12,064 nucleotides of DNA from positions 1-12,064 of the forward strand of contig CABUJV010000050.1 in assembly GCA_902492005.1 (NCBI GenBank), read 5' to 3'. Positions within the stretch are counted from its first letter, which is position 1; every line of letters begins with the position of its first letter. The DNA is from an uncultured Eubacteriales bacterium. GTDB taxonomy: Bacteria > Bacillota > Clostridia > Oscillospirales > Oscillospiraceae. The notes beneath the pieces were generated by a model. It was given only the letters and a program-made list of their open reading frames with translations. It was not told the DNA's origin and ran no database searches. The translations under genes and the position numbers were made by a program. Shown piece after piece: positions 1 to 6,626 of this stretch.

Positions 1-1321
1 GGCTGGAGGCGATCTCCCGGCCCACCAGCACCTTCTGCACGTTTCCGCCGGACAGGCGGCGCACCGGAGTGGACAGGCTGGGGGTCATGACCTCCAGCTC
101 ATCCTTGACCTGCTGGGCCAGGGTCTTGGGGGCCCGGCGGTCCAGCATGGGGCCCCGGCCCTCCCGGTAGCTTTTGAGCATCATGTTATCCGGCATGTCC
201 ATGTCCCCCACCAGGCCCATGCCCAGCCGGTCCTCGGGGACGAAGGCCAGGGAGACGCCGATCTTTTTGATCTGCATGGGGTCCTTGCCGATGAGCTCCT
301 CCCCCGCCCGGTCCACGGGCACATGCTGCCCGGCGATGGTCTCGTCGGGTGCGGGGGGGTGATAGAGGATGTGGCCGCCGCTCTGGACGGTCTGAAGCCC
401 GGCGACGGCCTCCAGCAGCTCCTTCTGCCCGCTGCCGGAGATGCCGGCAATGCCCAGAATCTCCCCGCCGTAGACCTCGAAGGACACGTCGTCCAGGGCC
501 TTGACCCCCTCGTCGGACAGGACGGTGACGTGCCGGACCTCCAGACGGAGGTTCCGCTTCTCCACCACCGGCCGCTCGATGTTCAGGGTAACCGCCCGTC
601 CCACCATCATGTCGGTGAGCTTCTGGGGGTCGGTATCTCTGGTGTCCACATCGCCGATGTATTCCCCCTTGCGCAGCACCGCCACCCGGTCGGAGATGGC
701 CATGACCTCATGGAGCTTGTGGGTGATAATGACCACGGACTTGCCATCCGCCTTCATGTTGCGCAGCACGTCGAAGAGGCGGTCGGTCTCCTGGGGAGTA
801 AGGACGGCGGTGGGTTCGTCCAGGATGAGGATGTCGGCCCCGCGGTAGAGGACCTTGATGATCTCCACCGTCTGCTTCTGGGATACCGACATGTCGTAGA
901 TCTTCTGGTCCGGGTCCACCTGGAAGCCGTACTTGGCGCAGATCTCCCGGATGCGGCCGGAGACCGCCTTCAGATCCAGCCGTCCCTCATTTTTCAGGCC
1001 GAGGGCCACGTTTTCGGCGGCGGTGAACACGTCCACCAGCTTGAAGTGCTGGTGGACCATGCCGATGCCCAGGTCAAAGGCGTCCTTGGGGGAGCGGATG
1101 GTGACGGGGCGCCCGTTCACCGCGATCTCTCCCTCGTCCGGGAAGTAGATGCCCGAGAGCATGTTCATCAGCGTGGTCTTGCCGCTGCCGTTCTCCCCCA
1201 GCAGGGAGAGGATCTCCCCCTGGCGGATGTCCAGGTCCACCCTGTGGTTGGCCACAACGGCGCCGAAGGTCTTGGTGACGCCCCGCATCTGGACTACATT
1301 TACGGTTGCCAAGCAATTCAC
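1..1321 (-). CDS. ABC transporter ATP-binding protein of a BMP/nucleoside-type importer (partial, C-terminus beyond window)
   Basis: This is the tandem two-domain ATPase that would energise the importer whose binding lipoprotein is encoded just upstream. About 440 codons are visible; the family is usually about 500-520 residues, so only the end is missing. The first ABC half has Walker A GENGSGKTT at residues 42-50, a Q-loop (VHQHF, 89-93), a variant signature (MSVSQKQ, 144-150), Walker B LILDEP with Glu169, and the switch His201. The second half has a degenerate P-loop (GISGSGQKE, 293-301) and a canonical LSGGNVQK signature near 423-430. This asymmetry is usual in RbsA/YufO-like ATPases. I chose GTG at 1321 because GGGAG lies 5 nt before it. 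TTG at 1312 is the alternative, and the ATG at 1288 has no ribosome-binding site. Nucleoside specificity is inferred from the BMP and xpt neighbours. The permeases would lie to the left, outside the window. Confidence 0.9.
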   Translation of the reverse strand, partial: MNCLATVNVVQMRGVTKTFGAVVANHRVDLDIRQGEILSLLGENGSGKTTLMNMLSGIYFPDEGEIAVNGRPVTIRSPKDAFDLGIGMVHQHFKLVDVFTAAENVALGLKNEGRLDLKAVSGRIREICAKYGFQVDPDQKIYDMSVSQKQTVEIIKVLYRGADILILDEPTAVLTPQETDRLFDVLRNMKADGKSVVIITHKLHEVMAISDRVAVLRKGEYIGDVDTRDTDPQKLTDMMVGRAVTLNIERPVVEKRNLRLEVRHVTVLSDEGVKALDDVSFEVYGGEILGIAGISGSGQKELLEAVAGLQTVQSGGHILYHPPAPDETIAGQHVPVDRAGEELIGKDPMQIKKIGVSLAFVPEDRLGMGLVGDMDMPDNMMLKSYREGRGPMLDRRAPKTLAQQVKDELEVMTPSLSTPVRRLSGGNVQKVLVGREIASS

Positions 1322-1378
1322 CCTTTCTCCCTGGCCTTCCCGGAATCCAGGCGGGGCCATGGTTTCTTGTACCTTTCT

Positions 1379-1408
1379 ATTGTACCAAAATGGAGGGCTT
1401 GCTGCCAA
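1379..1408 (-). promoter_or_regulatory. Candidate sigma-A promoter for the transporter ATPase gene, inside a hairpin
   Basis: On the minus strand, TTGGCA (1408-1403) and TACAAT (1384-1379) are separated by 18 nt. Each hexamer matches its consensus at 5 of 6 positions. The predicted start near 1372 leaves a leader of about 50 nt before the GTG at 1321. The -35 element lies in the loop and 3' arm of the terminator-like hairpin at 1389-1418. This is a sequence match only. Confidence 0.5.
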
Positions 1409-1418
1409 GCCCTCCATT
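1387..1418 (-). terminator. Perfect 13-bp hairpin with short T-tract after the BMP gene
   Basis: The arms AATGGAGGGCTTG (1389-1401) and CAAGCCCTCCATT (1406-1418) are perfectly complementary around a 4-nt loop. On the minus strand the hairpin is followed by only four T. It begins 26 nt after the BMP stop codon and precedes the ATPase gene. It is probably a partial terminator or an mRNA-stabilising 3' end, a common device for making more binding protein than ATPase. The short T-tract makes full termination doubtful. Confidence 0.65.
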
Positions 1419-1444
1419 GCGGTTTGTGGTGTGCTTAATGAAAT

Positions 1445-2701
1445 TTATTCGGCGGTCAGCTCGGTGATGCCGTCGATGCGCAGGTCGAAGTAGGGGGCGG
1501 AGCGGATGACGGACTCGTAGAACACGCCGTCGGTGATGGTCTCGGCGCCGTTCATGCCGTAGGACTCGGTGTAGGAGGCCAGGTGCTCGCCGCCCACGGT
1601 GAAGTTGGCGCAGTCGAAGATGTTGAGGCTGCCGTCCTTCAGGCCGGCCCAGACCTCTTCCACCTTCTCGGCGGTGCCCTCGGCGCAGGACTCGCCCAGC
1701 GCGGAGATGGACACGGCGCCGTCCTTGATGCCGGTGGCGTAGTCGGCGGGGATTTCCTCACCCTTGAGGAACTTGTCCAGGGTGGCCTGATACAGGATGG
1801 ACCAGACGTTCTGGGCGGAGGTCAGGGCGGCGGTGGGAGCCACGGAGAGCATATCCACGTTGTAGCCCACGGAGTAGGCGGTCTTGCCGCCGTCGAGGGC
1901 GGCCTGGACGGCGGAAGGAGCGCCGGTGGAGTCGGCGTGCTGGCCGATGATGACGCAGCCGCGGGCCATCAGGGCGTTGGCGGCCTCAGACTCCTTGGCG
2001 GGGTCGTACCAGGACTGGGTGTACTGCACGTCCATGTGGGCCTCGGGGACCATGGACCGGATGCCCAGGAAGAAGGCGGTGTAGCCGGAGACCACCTCGG
2101 CGTAGGGGTAGGCGCCCACATAGCCCACGTAGGGATCGGTGACGGTGCCGGCATCCACCAGCTCCTTGAGCTTCATGCCGGCCACCACGCCGGAGACGTA
2201 GCGGGATTCGTAGGTGTAGGGGAAGATGTTCTTCAGGTTGCCCAGGCCGGAGGAGGCGGCGTTGTCGCCGGTGCAGGAGACGAAGATCACGTCCTCGAAC
2301 TCGGAAGCGGCCTGCTGCATGTAGCTCTGATGGCCGTAAGAGTCGGAGAAGATGATGGTGCAGCCCTGCTCGGCCAGATCCACGGCGGCGTCGTAGCAGT
2401 TTTCATCCTCGGGGACGTTGTACTTGATGACGAGCTGGGTGTCCACGTCCAGGCCCAGGTTCTTGCAGGCGGTGGTCAGGCCCTCGATGTGGGCCATGTC
2501 GTAGCCGGAGTTCTCGTCGTGGAGCATGATGCCGCCCACCTTGACGTCGGACGCGGGCTCGGCGGGGGTGGATTCCGCGGGGGCGGACTCGGCGGGAGCG
2601 GAGGCGCTGGGAGAGGGGCTCTGGCTGCCGGAGCCGGAGCAGGCGGCCAGGCCCAGGACCATGACGCCGCCCAGGAGCAGGGCGAGAATGCGCTTTTTCA
2701 T
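1445..2701 (-). CDS. BMP-family ABC transporter substrate-binding lipoprotein
   Basis: This is an extracellular lipid-anchored binding protein of the BMP/PnrA-like family, known members of which bind purine nucleosides. The start at 2701 is set by AAGGAGG 8 nt upstream; an in-frame ATG at 2719 overlaps that site and has no site of its own. The 418-residue product has a lipoprotein signal (MKKR, hydrophobic core, lipobox LAAC, acylated Cys21). A Ser/Pro/Ala/Glu linker with repeated PAES units follows, to about residue 50. Then comes the periplasmic-binding-like fold, with KVGGIMLHDENSGYD at its start, SDSYGHQSYMQQA and a C-terminal DGAVSISALGE segment. The ATPase gene follows it, and xpt lies upstream on the same strand. 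Purine ligand identity is inferred from family and context. Expression may be controlled by the structured leader at 2762-2992. Confidence 0.92.
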   Translation of the reverse strand: MKKRILALLLGGVMVLGLAACSGSGSQSPSPSASAPAESAPAESTPAEPASDVKVGGIMLHDENSGYDMAHIEGLTTACKNLGLDVDTQLVIKYNVPEDENCYDAAVDLAEQGCTIIFSDSYGHQSYMQQAASEFEDVIFVSCTGDNAASSGLGNLKNIFPYTYESRYVSGVVAGMKLKELVDAGTVTDPYVGYVGAYPYAEVVSGYTAFFLGIRSMVPEAHMDVQYTQSWYDPAKESEAANALMARGCVIIGQHADSTGAPSAVQAALDGGKTAYSVGYNVDMLSVAPTAALTSAQNVWSILYQATLDKFLKGEEIPADYATGIKDGAVSISALGESCAEGTAEKVEEVWAGLKDGSLNIFDCANFTVGGEHLASYTESYGMNGAETITDGVFYESVIRSAPYFDLRIDGITELTAE

Positions 2702-2761
2702 TTCTGGTTCCTCCTTCATTTTCGGTGGGTTTATGGAACGTGATACCCGAATTTGCTATGT

Positions 2762-2819
2762 AAAAACGGCTGCCATAGCCGGGATATCCTGACACCGCAT
2801 ATCGCCGGCTGGCAGCCGT
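2762..2819 (-). terminator. Long terminator-like hairpin with T-run between xpt and the BMP gene
   Basis: Read on the minus strand, ACGGCTGCCA (2819-2810) pairs with TGGCAGCCGT (2775-2766). The stem continues inward with GCCGG/CCGGC and GATAT/ATATC, giving about 20 bp with small bulges and an 11-nt loop. It is followed by a T-run ending at 2762. It sits about 60 nt upstream of the BMP start and about 190 nt after the xpt stop. It could terminate xpt transcription, or act as the expression platform of a leader regulating the BMP gene. Confidence 0.75.
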
Positions 2820-2839
2820 CTGGCTTCCATCCGCTCATC

Positions 2840-2992
2840 CCAGGAAGGCGGCCCTCCCTGGCTGCGGCAGCATACGCAGAACCTATGTCGGGGCCGGGCA
2901 TGTTCTGCGGAACATGCGGGCGCTATGCGCGCCGGCCCTCGCGGGCGGAAACCAGTTTCCCCCGCGTGCCCCCTTCCGCTCTCCGAGGGGGC
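2840..2992 (-). other. Tandem stem-loop region, possible structured leader RNA or palindromic intergenic repeat
   Basis: No gene is visible here. Five structures lie side by side. 2840-2861 has 9-nt arms that pair fully only on the minus strand (G-T pair there, A-C mismatch on plus). 2862-2879 is CTGCG/CGCAG. 2891-2938 could form a three-way junction: outer GGGCCGG/CCGGCCC enclosing GCATGTTC/GAACATGC (8 bp, loop TGCG) and GCGC/GCGC. 2940-2966 has CGCGGG+GGAAAC paired with GTTTCC+CCCGCG and one bulged base. 2968-2992 is GCCCCCT/AGGGGGC, beginning 13 nt after the xpt stop. No known riboswitch consensus was recognised. A dispersed repeat is the main alternative. Confidence 0.6.
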
Positions 2993-3004
2993 CCAGTGTC
3001 AAGT

Positions 3005-3577
3005 TCAGCAGAACTCCACGCCGGTTTCCTCGCTCATGGATTTGATCCGGGCCAGGGACTCCACCCGCACGCCCATGGAGCGGATCCGGTCTCCGCCGGG
3101 CTGGAAGGCCTTCTCCACGCAGATACCGGCGCCCACCAGGGCGGCCCCGGCGTCCTCCACCAGCTTGATGAGCCCCTGCAGGGCGCTGCCGTTGGCCAGG
3201 AAATCGTCGATGAGCAGCACCCGGTCCTCCGGGCGCAGGAACTCCTTGGACACGATGATGTCATAGACCTTGCCGTGGGTAAAGGACTCCACCTTGGAGG
3301 TATACACATCCCCGGCGATGTTCTTGGTCTTGTTCTTCTTGGCGAAGATGACCGGGCACCCAAAAAACTGCGCGGTCACGCACGCGATTCCAATCCCCGA
3401 CGCCTCAATGGTCAAAATCTTGGTGACCCCGCAGCCGCCGAACAGGCGCTGGAACTCCTTGCCGATCTCGGCAAAGAGGTTCACATCCATCTGGTGGTTG
3501 AGGAAGCTGTCCACCTTGAGCACATCGCCGCCCCGAATCTTTCCGTCCTTGCGGATGCGCTCCTCCAAAAGCTCCAT
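3005..3577 (-). CDS. xpt: Xanthine phosphoribosyltransferase
   Basis: This enzyme transfers phosphoribose from PRPP to xanthine to give XMP in cytoplasmic purine salvage. The 190-residue product is near the length of the Bacillus subtilis enzyme (about 194). It shares the family landmarks as I recall them: VLKVDSFLNHQMD near the N-terminus (19-31), TKILTIEASGIGIA (52-65), FAKKNKTK (78-85), the PRPP-binding motif VLLIDDFLANGSALQ (120-134), EKAFQPGGD and RVESLARI. The ATG at 3577 is preceded by AGGAG with an 8-nt gap. It lies upstream of the BMP transporter genes on the same strand, which suggests a purine uptake and salvage unit. No purine riboswitch core was found upstream of it. Confidence 0.95.
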   Translation of the reverse strand: MELLEERIRKDGKIRGGDVLKVDSFLNHQMDVNLFAEIGKEFQRLFGGCGVTKILTIEASGIGIACVTAQFFGCPVIFAKKNKTKNIAGDVYTSKVESFTHGKVYDIIVSKEFLRPEDRVLLIDDFLANGSALQGLIKLVEDAGAALVGAGICVEKAFQPGGDRIRSMGVRVESLARIKSMSEETGVEFC

Positions 3578-3824
3578 GGCCTCTTCTCCTGACGTATCTG
3601 TAGTGATAGAAAAAACTACCTCCTTTTACAGGAAAATCCCGCGCCCTTCAATCAAGCAAAATGCACAAAAAGCGGCGGGCATATCCGGGCTTTTCACGGA
3701 ATGTTTCCGATCCTCAGCTTTCACAGCCGTTTTTAGGGCTTGCGGCTTTGACCCATAAGCATTACAATAAGGGCTACGACAGAATCCGCCCTTTTGTGTG
3801 TTTCGTCTGGAGGTCTTTCTTATC
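3578..3824. other. Divergent intergenic region between xpt and the SLH-GH18 gene
   Basis: The 247-nt region separates two divergent genes and should hold both promoters. A rightward candidate is described at 3740-3768. No leftward -35/-10 pair was convincing. Small inverted repeats are present (AGCCG 3725-3729 with CGGCT 3743-3747; GGAA/TTCC around 3699-3709), none with a T-run. No purine riboswitch core was recognised on the minus strand. A strong-looking AAAGGAGG on the minus strand near 3620 has no start codon after it. Confidence 0.6.
3740..3768 (+). promoter_or_regulatory. Candidate promoter for the SLH-GH18 gene
   Basis: TTGCGG (3740-3745) and TACAAT (3763-3768) are spaced by exactly 17 nt. 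The -10 matches 5 of 6 positions and the -35 only 3 of 6. The predicted start near 3775 would leave a leader of about 50 nt. Confidence 0.4.
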
Positions 3825-5507
3825 ATGCTCAAGCGTCAAGTTCCCGCGCTGATGATCTGCGCTGTTCTGCTCTGCCTGCTGTCCGCCTCGGCCCTAGCCA
3901 TGGAGTTTCCCGACGTCTCTTTGGAGCACTGGGCCCATGACGATATCGTCAGGGCGTCGGACTGCGGCCTGGTCCAGGGTCTGGAGGACGGCACCTTCCG
4001 CCCCGAGGAGACGCTGAACCGGGCCTCCTTCGTCACCATCCTCCAGCGCATGTTCGGCTGGGAGACGGTGACCCCCACCGTCCCCTCCTTCACCGACGTC
4101 CCGGCCGGCGCGTGGTACTACGCCGCCGTGGAGACCGCCCGGGCCCACGGGGTGCTGGACGGGGATACGGCCTTCCACCCCATGGGCTACATCACCCGCT
4201 CGGACATGGCGGTGATGCTGGTGCGGGCCCTGGGCTACGACACGCTGGCCGGCGACCTGGCCGCCGCAGGAGCCCCCTTCTCCGACGTGACGGAGAACGC
4301 CGGCCACATCGCCGTGGCCGCCGCCATCGGCATGACCAACGGCATCGTGGATGAGCAGACCGGCCGGACCCTGTTCCAGCCCGCCTCCTTCGCCACCCGG
4401 GGGCAGGCGGCGGCCATGCTGATGCGGGTGTATGACCGCTATACCGCCCGGGTAAACTGGCTCCACGGGTTTTACGCCTTCTCCTCTTATTCCCAGATCG
4501 CCTGCACCGCGGAGCTGGACGCCGTCAGCGTGGGCTGGGCCCGTATGAGCTGGGACGAGACCGGCGGCGCGTGGCTCAACTCCACCAGCGCGGGAGGGAA
4601 CGACTGGGTGAAGCCCAACGACGCCTCCGCCGCCACCTCCTATTTCCAGGGGAATGGCACGCCCTATAACCTGAACGTCTACGCCGACACCGCCAAGCTC
4701 ACCCTGTCCGGCGGCGGCGAGACCAGCGCCCTGGACCAGGTCCTGAATACCGAGTCCGGCCGGGATCAGGCGGTGTCCGCCCTGGCCGCCGCGGCAGCCG
4801 ACTACGCCGGCATCACCATCGACTTCGAGGGTATGAAATCCGCCGACTGGCGCGCCCCCTTCGTGGCCTTCCTCACCCAGCTGCGCGCCGCCCTGCCGGC
4901 GGACAAGACCCTCTACGTCTGCGTGCCCCCCGACGACTGGTACAAGGGCTACGACTACCGGGGCATCGGCGAGGTCTGCGACAAGGTGATTCTGATGGCC
5001 CACGACTACCAGTGGACCTCGGTGCCCGACGGCTATGTGGGCGTCCGGGCCCCCGACTCCCCGGTGACCCCCTTCCCCAGCATCTTCGGGGCTCTCTCCT
5101 CCATTACCGACGCCGACACCGGCGTTCAGGACCGAAGCAAGCTCGCTCTGGCCATCTCCTTCGGCACCGCCGGGTTCCAGGTGGACGCCAACGGCCTGCT
5201 GGCCAGCCAGACCATCTATCACCCGGCCCAGGCCACCATCGCCCGGCGTCTGGCCCAGCCGGACACCGTCATCACCTACGACGTCAGTGACCGCAACCCC
5301 TGCGCCGTCTACTTTGGGGACGACGGGACTACCCGCTACCAGCTCTGGTACGAGGACGCCCGCAGCGTCGCGGACAAGATCGAGCTGGCCCGGATGTTCG
5401 GCGTCAACGGCGTCTCGCTGTGGCGCATCGGCAACATTCCCAGCTATGGGGAGGACGCCGCCCTGTACTACGACGTGTGGCCCGGCATTTTAGCCCAGCG
5501 GCCCTGA
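3825..5507 (+). CDS. Secreted SLH-domain protein with GH18-like (YaaH/SleL-type) glycoside hydrolase domain
   Basis: The 560-residue product is probably exported and held to the cell wall, where a GH18-like domain could act on peptidoglycan or another glycan. ATG 3825 follows GGAGG by 11 nt; the in-frame GTG at 3798 is upstream of that site. The signal peptide has MLKR, a hydrophobic core and a predicted cut after SALA (residue 25). Three SLH repeats begin at FPDV (28), FTDV (89) and FSDV (152), with NRASF, TRSDM and TRGQA near their ends. The catalytic-type domain runs from about 210 to 560, with GITIDFEG containing Asp333 and the presumed acid Glu335, then VILMAHDYQW and GVNGVSLWRIG. The first two Asp of the GH18 DxxDxDxE motif are Ala and Thr here. 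Spore-cortex or wall hydrolase activity is inference from resemblance to YaaH-like proteins. Confidence 0.88.
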   Translation: MLKRQVPALMICAVLLCLLSASALAMEFPDVSLEHWAHDDIVRASDCGLVQGLEDGTFRPEETLNRASFVTILQRMFGWETVTPTVPSFTDVPAGAWYYAAVETARAHGVLDGDTAFHPMGYITRSDMAVMLVRALGYDTLAGDLAAAGAPFSDVTENAGHIAVAAAIGMTNGIVDEQTGRTLFQPASFATRGQAAAMLMRVYDRYTARVNWLHGFYAFSSYSQIACTAELDAVSVGWARMSWDETGGAWLNSTSAGGNDWVKPNDASAATSYFQGNGTPYNLNVYADTAKLTLSGGGETSALDQVLNTESGRDQAVSALAAAAADYAGITIDFEGMKSADWRAPFVAFLTQLRAALPADKTLYVCVPPDDWYKGYDYRGIGEVCDKVILMAHDYQWTSVPDGYVGVRAPDSPVTPFPSIFGALSSITDADTGVQDRSKLALAISFGTAGFQVDANGLLASQTIYHPAQATIARRLAQPDTVITYDVSDRNPCAVYFGDDGTTRYQLWYEDARSVADKIELARMFGVNGVSLWRIGNIPSYGEDAALYYDVWPGILAQRP

Positions 5508-5539
5508 TTTATCCGCACCACGAATGGGAGGCAATCGGC

Positions 5540-6397
5540 ATGCAACCCAAGAAGCTTGTCCAGGAATTTCTGCTGATGACCCTCGGCACCGCGCTGGTGT
5601 CGGTGGGGGTCTACTTTTTCAAGTTCCCCAACCACTTCTCCATGGGCGGGGTGTCGGGCCTGTCCATTCTGCTGGGCGCGGTCGTCCACGTGCCCTGGCT
5701 CACCCCCTCCGCCTTCAACACCATCATCAATATTTTCTTCCTGATCCTGGGCTTTTTGCTGCTGGACAAGGGCTTCGGCCTGCGGACGGTGTACTGCTCC
5801 CTGCTGTACTCCGGCCTGGTGCAGGTGTTTGAGTGGCTGTGCCCCATGGACGGCCCCCTCACCGGCGAGCTCATGCTGGAGCTCTTCTTTGCCGTCATCC
5901 TGCCCGCCCTGGGCTCGGCCATCCTGTTCAACCTGGACTCCTCCACCGGCGGCACCGACATCGCCGCCATGATCCTGAAGAAGTACAGCGGCACCGACGT
6001 GGGCCGCGCCCTGCTCTACAACGATGTGGTCATCGCCGCGGCGGCCCTGTTCATCTTCGGCATTACTGCCGGCCTGTGCTCTCTGCTGGGTTTGGTACTC
6101 AAGTCGGTGCTGGTGGACAGCGCCATTGAGTCTCTCAACCGCCGCAAGGCCTTTATCATCATCACCTCCGACCCCCGGATGGTCTCCGGCTTCATCACCC
6201 AGAATCTGGCCCGGGGCGCCACCATCTGGCGGGCCCAGGGGGCCTACACCCTGGAGGAGCACTGGGTGGTGCTGACGGTGCTGTCCCGGGGCCAGGCGGT
6301 GCTGCTGCGCCGCTATTTGAAGGAGCACGATCCCCATTCCTTCCTGATCGTCACCAATTCCAGCGAGATCTTCGGCAAGGGCTTCCTGCGGGCCTGA
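5540..6397 (+). CDS. YitT family membrane protein (DUF161 plus DUF2179)
   Basis: This is a 285-residue integral membrane protein of the YitT family, for which no transport or enzymatic role is firmly established. About six hydrophobic segments are visible, near residues 8-26, 36-52, 59-75, 82-100, 112-131 and 162-192. The conserved DSSTGGTDIAAMIL (133-146) follows the fifth. The cytosolic C-terminal part (about 200-285) resembles DUF2179, with RRKAFIIITSDP and TLEEHWVVLTVLSRGQ. The ATG at 5540 is preceded by GGGAGG at 8 nt. It starts 32 nt after the SLH-GH18 stop with no terminator between, so the two are probably cotranscribed. A hairpin with a T-rich tail follows at 6411. Confidence 0.9.
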   Translation: MQPKKLVQEFLLMTLGTALVSVGVYFFKFPNHFSMGGVSGLSILLGAVVHVPWLTPSAFNTIINIFFLILGFLLLDKGFGLRTVYCSLLYSGLVQVFEWLCPMDGPLTGELMLELFFAVILPALGSAILFNLDSSTGGTDIAAMILKKYSGTDVGRALLYNDVVIAAAALFIFGITAGLCSLLGLVLKSVLVDSAIESLNRRKAFIIITSDPRMVSGFITQNLARGATIWRAQGAYTLEEHWVVLTVLSRGQAVLLRRYLKEHDPHSFLIVTNSSEIFGKGFLRA

Positions 6398-6410
6398 GCC
6401 CGGCTTCGGC

Positions 6411-6458
6411 CCCGTTCCAGCGCGGCGTTTTGGACCGGGTCCTCCTTTCTTTTTCTTG
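6411..6458 (+). terminator. Probable intrinsic terminator after the YitT gene
   Basis: CCCGTTCCA (6411-6419) pairs with TGGACCGGG (6431-6439) with one mismatch around an 11-nt loop. A pyrimidine tract rich in T follows (6440-6457). It begins 13 nt after the YitT stop, and its tail abuts the promoter of the next gene. Confidence 0.55.
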
Positions 6459-6484
6459 ACAGCTCCCCTTTTCTCAGGTAATAT
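6456..6484 (+). promoter_or_regulatory. Strong sigma-A-type promoter of the CoA-transferase gene
   Basis: A perfect TTGACA (6456-6461), a 17-nt spacer and TAATAT (6479-6484, 4 of 6) form the best -35 region seen in the window. The predicted start is near 6491. This gives an untranslated leader of about 135 nt that is much more AT-rich than its surroundings. The leader includes T-runs and a weak GTGCG (6505-6509)/CGCAC (6526-6530) hairpin followed by six T, which could be a weak attenuator. Confidence 0.75.
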
Positions 6485-6626
6485 GGTCCTATACTCCCAT
6501 TTTTGTGCGGATTGTTCTTTTTTTACGCACTTTTTTGCGCTTTCTAATGAAGATGTTCCAGCTTTCGATTTGTATTTCACCATACGGGCCCCTTGTATGT
6601 GGAAAAAAAGAAAAGGAGTGGATCGA

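Noticed and set aside
2702..3824. Purine (guanine/adenine) riboswitch upstream of xpt or the BMP gene.
   Set aside because: Expected from the gene functions, but the core blocks (TTTCTACC, CCGTAAA, GACTATG in order) are absent on the minus strand. GATATG and GGCTATGG in the hairpin at 2762-2819 are only superficial resemblances.
3626..3832. A 68-codon minus-strand frame in the divergent region.
   Set aside because: It overlaps the start and signal peptide of the SLH-GH18 gene, has no ribosome-binding site and its sequence looks like translated intergenic DNA.
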